Source of the DNA: Norana najaformis | Lineage: Eukaryota; Annelida; Clitellata; Crassiclitellata; Hormogastridae | DNA length: 64,000 nucleotides | Assembly (NCBI GenBank): GCA_964023275.1 | Contig: OZ029921.1 | Coordinates: forward strand, 12,777,806-12,841,805 | Reading direction: 5' to 3' | Shown here: positions 58,629-64,000 of the stretch, in pieces | Position numbering within the stretch: position 1 is the stretch's first letter | Layout of the letters: every line of letters begins with the position of its first letter | Program-made: the position numbers and the translations under genes | Notes under the pieces: model-generated | Told to the model about the DNA's origin: nothing | Database searches by the model: none | What the model saw: the letters and a program-made list of their open reading frames with translations, nothing else

Positions 58629-61600
58629 CTGAAATGGAATCACATAATAAAAAAGTTTTAGTGTCTTGCTTATATATTATGCAAATTGTAAACCATTAAA
58701 AACTGCTAAGAGAAAGTCATTAGTTTTATAACCTACTTGAACTTCTTTCCAGTACTTGCTTGAGTGCCTCCATTCCACATGTAATCCTGCTCATCATAGA
58801 AAAAGAATATGTCCAGTTTGACATCGCCACCAGAGAATGACAGTTCATAACTGTCATTGACCTTTCCAAAACAAAAGCTCATATAAGATACCAAAACTAC
58901 TGGATAGGTGTTGTAAGAGCACTAGCAAAAGTAGTACATAACAGCCATCCATATTTCTTTTCAATTTAAGCAAGTTCCATGTTTTACAGATAAACTGTGT
59001 TGGTGCAGCTACAACTTGCATGGATCACTGTACATGAATACTTGGCCCGTCATCCCTCTGACAGCAGAGTTGGTGATTAAATGGTCGTGTATTCACCTTC
59101 TAGTGCAATGCGCACAACACTTGATGATCACTTGAACCACTCTACTTCAAACTGTGATTTTAAACCCAACTTTCTGCTCCACAGGCAGCCAATGGAGTGA
59201 ATGAAATATTGGAGCAATATATTGATAGTTTGATAGATAGCCATTTCAATTTTCTATAAATCTGTCATGTTGATAATAATGAGAAATGAGTTAGGGTAGT
59301 CATGTTCATTAGCACCCAGGCATTACCAAGCATTTGACCTTTACATTTAATTTTAGTAAACAGCATGATACAATGAAAAAAGATTTGTCTGAAGATTAAA
59401 ATTTGGTTACCTTTCCAAAAACATGTATTAAAACTAGGCCCGCATTTTGCATGGATGGTATCAGCTTTGCCTTGTAATCAGTGATCCAGACTCCAATGTC
59501 TACATCTTTGCTGTAAGGAATTAGATCACACTGCCGAAACCAACCTATGAAATCACAGTGAAAAAGCTGAACAAAGAATGCTAGTTTTCACAGAAGGTAC
59601 TAGGGTCATTTGACGGTGCTATACTGAGCTTCACCAATACCACTCTATGGCTGCCACACATATACTTGAGGTGAATGACCACCAAGGCCCTGAACAAGAA
59701 ACTGGATTATCCAGTCTGGATGTGGCGTGTTAAGGTAACCTTAAAAATCTTGTACACTGACCATGTGACGAAGAAAGTGTTACAAAATGCTATTGCAAGT
59801 CCTTTAACTTGCAAGCCTTACTTTGGTGCTTGAGTGTACAGGCTACTGTACACTGCAGACAGTGGATAGCAAGTCACTAGGGCAGTCACTGTTTGACAGA
59901 GCAACTTGGAGTTGATAGAACAGTTCAATGAACTTGAAAAAAGATTATAAGATTCTAAAGAAGTAATAGAGTAGTATAGCATATACATAGCCTTGGTTTA
60001 TCTCTGCCATTTCTGAGATTAGGCATCACAGAAGTCAGCTAGAACATTGGTGACACCATTCTCATCTTCCCTCGGCCACATCAGGTTTAAGCAACAGTGC
60101 AGACTTGTGCGAAAACTTGTTTCATCTGCTAAATCTGAATATTTAACTAATTGCTGAAAGTGACATCACCAAACCCTTGTAGCTGGCCTTAAATAAGTTA
60201 TTGCCTCAGAAGTTAAATTTCTCCTCTGCTATATTTTATTATAATTTTATAAATTACCTATATGCTCAACTAGCCATCAGCTTCCCAGTAAATTCTGCAC
60301 TTTTTTGCAGACAAAATTTCTGGTACAAAGCTGAAATTTATTGGTTCATCTGCATTGGATAAAATTCTTCAACCTAATTCACCTGTGTTAGATTACTTTT
60401 AGCTGAAGTTCACAAACTTATCTACGATCAACCGCCTACAGTTCTTCATGCTGATGGACACATGGCTTGTTTACATATCTTTTCCTCACCTAAGACATTC
60501 CTACATCTCTGTTGAAGGAGTGCTTTGATGTTCTGGGTCCGACCATTACATCAGTTATCAATTTCTGATTGCAAGAGGGTTCCTTCCCATCTGTTTTTGC
60601 TCATGTTTCATCCCCTGCTAAACAAACCTTAGTTACGAATCATGTGCAAGCTCGCCTATCTTCCAACTCGCTATTATCCCCTTTCAGTCTGCATGCCATT
60701 CAACTGAATCTGAGCTTTTACTGTTCATAATGACATCATGTACTCTGTGGATAATGGTTGGGTCATGGCACTTATTCTTCTTGCATTTGCCAGAGATATC
60801 CTTGAAAACATAGGGATATAAATGCCTGATTCTGTGTATAACACGAATATGCATATATGACGATTTACAAATGCCATTTACTTAGCAAAATGCTGTCTGG
60901 TGACATACACATAGCACAGATACTTGAAATAGTGTAATTTTTAAAGATTACTTGCTATTTCAGTGAATTTCTTCATTAAAATATGATGGTTGCAAACTTT
61001 TGGCCATGACTGTACCAGTTGTCAGGGATTTATATTTTTATGCTTTCATGAAAGTTAAAGGGTTAAAGCCTTATTTGACAATTTACTTTGACAATTGCAA
61101 TTACAAAACTAAAGCAATGATATGCATGCTGATAAGTCATTGACTCAAAATTCCAGAGTGCAGGCAACCGTTCTGTTAACTCTTTGGCAGCTATGTTGTT
61201 TTTGCAAAATTTTACCCCAAATAGTTTACAAATAAGTTTTCACTTGAAATGATCACAAAATAGACATAGTATATGTCATCTAAATCTTTTTAAATTTCTT
61301 TACAAGAATATGACATCCAAAAGTTCATAAGAGCAAAAAAGTACTTCACAGTTAATGACAAACTTTAGACAATTCAAAATTTAAAATGCTAATGTTTCAT
61401 TTTAAAATTTACAAAAATTTCATTAACAGCATAAAATGTAAGAGAACATTACCAAAAGTAAGTACACATATAACAACCTTAAAACAAACAATTCTGACAC
61501 TAAAAATAAAGTAGCTTAGTTTAGAGAGGACCACGTATGAAAGGCCTCAAAACACAGATGTGGAGAATCTGCCTCTTAGCCTTTATTCTAATTAGCCTCT

Positions 61601-63091
61601 ATGCTAATTAGCCTCTGCCTCTAAGCCTTTATTCTAATTAGCCTCTACGCTAATTAGCCTCTAAGCCTTTAAGCCTCTAAGGATGTCTCTATAAGAGCAG
61701 CAGTACAGTCAAAGGACAAGAGTCCTAAGTCAGCAGTACCATCAGCAGTAGTCGCAGTGTGTTTGAGTTCGACTCTGCAGTCGTGGTTTAGCCAGTTAAT
61801 CGGCCAAGTTCAGTTCTTAACCTAGTTTGGTGGAACAGAAGTTAAGTCGTTGGCGTAACTGTACTTCAGTTGTCATAATTGTCGTTTTGAGTTGCGAACA
61901 ATACACGATTGAACTTGAAGACTGTTGTTCAGCCTCCTGATATACCACGGGAGCCTTACCCTGCGGACCGTCCCCAGAACAGCGCTGGTTAGGTCATCCT
62001 GGTGTAGTTTGGACCAGCTGCCTTCAAATGAGGAAACACTCAGGGGTCCTTAGTACCAGAACGTCACAATATACAACAAACATATTTCTGGCACTTTTCA
62101 AAAAAATTTAGTTTTGGATTGCTTATATTTGTCACCAGCTGTTTTTTGATAAGCACATAGAGCAACTTCTAGGCAATTTAGAAATAGCAAAGCATTTGTC
62201 CAGCAATCTAACATCAGAGGTCACAGGTCAATTCCAGCTCTTGAGGCAGTAGTTGCAGTTCAGGTAATAAATATTGGATATTTTAAAAGCTTAAATATTT
62301 TATTTTGCTAATAGGTTCCAATAAATTTTAGATGTTAAAAACAGTGCTAAAGGCATTTGCTGTATATTAAAGTATAAATCTATCCACATTTTCAAACTTG
62401 GCATATATATGGGCAGTCTTTTTATGCACACATGTATTTTGGCCTTGGCAACAGCTCTCGGTTTATGCATGGTCAATGATCAAATGTAGTAATTCTGGGT
62501 CATTCTGCCAACGTTATTTAAATTAATGAATCCCACAGTTTACAGTATGCATTTCACTGTCTTATGTCATCATAATGTAACATAATTTATTAGTGCCTTT
62601 ATAACAAATAAGAACATGTAATAAACAGCTGATTACCTAACCACTTGCACCTTTTGCCAAGCTGCAAGTGGGTACAATGTTAAAATATACACTGAAACAC
62701 TTGATTGCCAGATTTATTCCTTCTGATATTTGCATATATTATGGTTTTGTACAGTCACAAGGTATTTTCAGTCTTATTAGACCATCAGACCCAATATTTC
62801 AGTTGAGCAGAAGAAAGCTTCTTACCAAGGCATGTTCCACTGCTGATCCAGAACCTGACTCCAATACCATCCAGAACTCTTTTAGTGATCGAAAGCAACT
62901 CCTTTGCATTTGTATAAAAGTGTTTTGCTTTGACCGTTGTATTCAGTTTGCCATTTGTTTCATAAAAGACGTTTGCTTGGCTCTGATTGCATTCTATAAA
63001 ATGTGACTCTGAGATCTGTCTGAGAAATGCAACAGGGTAGGCTGGCGCTCGCAATTTCAATCCATCCATTTTCACTTTGACCACATCAAGA
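58415..63091 (-). CDS. FKTN: Fukutin, C-terminal half (four exons seen; gene runs off or beyond the right edge)
   Basis: LicD-type Golgi enzyme that in vertebrates transfers ribitol-5-phosphate from CDP-ribitol to the core M3 glycan of alpha-dystroglycan. Four minus-strand exons (63091-62826, 59544-59411, 58861-58737, 58628-58415) join in phase to about 245 residues, the equivalent of roughly the last half of the 461-residue human protein. Hallmarks: [30 protein letters not shown] with the acidic DVD motif, [20 protein letters not shown], and the strongly conserved [16 protein letters not shown] and [12 protein letters not shown] near the end. The N-terminal exons, which would hold the type II membrane anchor, were not found in 63092-64000 and probably lie beyond it. 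No defect is visible. Tail-to-tail with CARS1. Confidence 0.95.
58646..58651 (+). terminator. CARS1: Candidate poly(A) signal for CARS1 (AATAAA)
   Basis: First canonical hexamer after the CARS1 stop, about 306 nt downstream. Using it would carry the CARS1 3'UTR antisense across the entire last fukutin exon. An AATATA variant at about 58544 could end it earlier. Confidence 0.45.
58737..58861 (-). CDS. FKTN: FKTN penultimate exon
   Basis: Starts VNDSYELSF and includes [20 protein letters not shown]; ends KKFK with donor GTAGGT in phase 2, completed by the first base of the last exon. Human counterpart: VEDSLELSF to TGKKFKYLFPKF. Confidence 0.95.
59411..59544 (-). CDS. FKTN: FKTN exon with the YSKDVD motif
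   Basis: [20 protein letters not shown] to HVFGK; human counterpart [20 protein letters not shown] to KFGK. The acidic DVD is a LicD-family catalytic signature. Acceptor TCATAG, donor GTAACC (minus strand). Confidence 0.95.
59545..61558 (-). other. FKTN: FKTN intron, no recognised feature
   Basis: AT-rich intron sequence. No SINE or LINE motif recognised between the exon and the LTR. Confidence 0.45.
61559..62065 (+). mobile_element. Solo LTR, related to the one at 20235-20694 (LTR family 1)
   Basis: Possible ends TGTGGA...GTCACA. Tandem TTAGCCTCTAyGCTAA units at about 61577-61680 precede a CTATAAGA box at about 61689. GATATACCACGGGAGCCTTA near 61940 and the GGTCATCCTGG text correspond to the other LTR. 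No flanking duplication was seen and there is no internal region. Fossil, older or more decayed at the borders than its relative. Confidence 0.6.
62066..62825 (-). other. FKTN: FKTN intron remainder, nothing recognised
   Basis: AT-rich, no motif seen. Confidence 0.4.
62826..63091 (-). CDS. FKTN: FKTN upstream exon
   Basis: Eighty-eight codons from [13 protein letters not shown] through [10 protein letters not shown] to [10 protein letters not shown]; human counterpart DRPELQQVTVDGLEV, RFIECRYKEA and FWLSSGTCLG. Acceptor CTGCAG, donor GTAAGA (minus strand). Confidence 0.93.
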
Positions 63092-64000
63092 CTGCAGCAT
63101 AATCAAAGCAGTTATTAATCAACATATCAGGTGCATTTGCTGAGCTGACATGCCAAATAAGCATGGTACATTGAATTGAATTGTAACTGAACATAAGAAT
63201 AATGTGATGACTTCTACACAGCCAATGTCTAAAGCGCAAAGCATCAAACACAGCCCAGTGTACAACATTTTGTGTAGAAGTGAAAGAATCTTGCAGGTTT
63301 ATTTACCAAATGTGGCCTCACATTAGAACTATGTTGGGTTCTTGGGTGTTCTGAGTAGGAGGTCCAAAGATTTGGAATTCACTGCCCAGTTCAGTTCATT
63401 CTGTCAATTCTTTGATGTCCTTCAGGTACAAAACTTAAGATTCATTTGTTTCAGCTTGCTTATCCACCATAGCCTAACTTCTGGTTTCTCCGACCTACCA
63501 GAATTCGAAATGGCTTTTCCAACAGACTATGGTCTTTGATTATGACTTCACGAAGTAGCCATCAACTGATGCCTTGGGCATTATAATAACAGTGCTATAG
63601 AAGTCATTAGCTAAGAGTATATTAGATCATGGCATGTTTAGTTCATTTTTGTATGATTCAAATAGTTTAAAGTGCCAAGCGTTATCATTAAGATAAATTT
63701 TAAAATTTTCTGATCAAGTATGGATTGAAAAAGTATTTGCTAAATGGACAGTTTCTTTTAAAAGTGAATCTATGGCCCATGTAAGTTTTTCAGGAAAGAA
63801 TGAAGTATCACCGAAGGCTAACTAAAAAACAGCATCATCTCAAAAATAAGCACCTGTTTACTGTATTCTTAAATCTGAAATGTCACAAAATGAGCCAATA
63901 CAGAAAAGGATGCAACTGCATGATGTAAAAACACACTCAGATTATGATGCAGGTTTTTGGGTATTGCATTCATGCTGTCAGCAGCCTACACAACAGGCAC
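63092..64000 (-). other. FKTN: FKTN upstream intron; no further exon found
   Basis: The N-terminal half of fukutin is expected upstream on the minus strand. A short minus-strand frame near 63740-63840 was considered but matches the family too weakly to call. Confidence 0.4.

Noticed and set aside
63740-63840. Minus-strand candidate for another fukutin exon
   Set aside because: Only a few residues can be matched to the family and the frame and splice sites are not convincing.

Overview
The window is animal nuclear DNA. It has split genes with consensus GT/AG introns averaging about 2.7 kb, AT-rich CpG-poor intron sequence, and many CR1/L2-like LINE tails, tRNA-derived SINEs, piggyBac and Tc1/mariner-type DNA elements and solo LTRs. 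The mix and the close match of the coding exons to vertebrate proteins suggest an aquatic invertebrate or basal chordate, but the species cannot be named from the sequence.

Two host genes are supported. Nearly the whole window (about 172-58340, plus strand) is one gene, cytosolic-type cysteinyl-tRNA synthetase (CARS1). It was assembled here from 22 coding exons whose phases all join, giving 2256 nt and 751 residues plus stop, against 748 for human CARS1. The short first exon has two in-frame ATGs. The upstream one adds a 36-residue arginine-rich leader like a mitochondrial targeting signal, so the gene may serve both cytosol and mitochondria. On the minus strand, from 58415 to beyond the right edge, lies the C-terminal half of fukutin (FKTN; four exons seen), a LicD-type ribitol-phosphate transferase of dystroglycan glycosylation. 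The two stop codons are only 74 bp apart and the nearest poly(A) signals imply overlapping antisense 3' ends.

Layout: 0-5.4 kb holds CARS1 exon 1 and intron 1 with a hAT-like remnant and a LINE. 5.4-9.9 kb is intron 2, with about 375-bp tandem repeats and a piggyBac remnant split by a solo LTR. 10-23.5 kb carries exons 4-8, SINEs, a deleted piggyBac, several LINE 3' ends and a solo LTR with an octamer-motif array. 23.6-31 kb is intron 8, with a LINE carrying a TA-flanked inverted-repeat element, then an unusual block at 28.27-30.33 kb that is GC- and CpG-rich, has no long reading frame, is dense in perfect stem-loops and contains degenerate tandem modules. 31-44 kb holds exons 9-16 with more repeats. 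44-50 kb is intron 16, with the best-preserved piggyBac transposase. 50-58 kb holds exons 17-22 and two related TA-flanked elements in opposite orientation. 58-64 kb is fukutin, with another solo LTR in an intron.

The most unusual observations are the stem-loop block at 28.3-30.3 kb, the probable dual-start CARS1, the overlapping gene ends, and inverted repeat pairs flanking exon groups of CARS1. No bacterial-type operon, CRISPR array or rRNA gene was seen.
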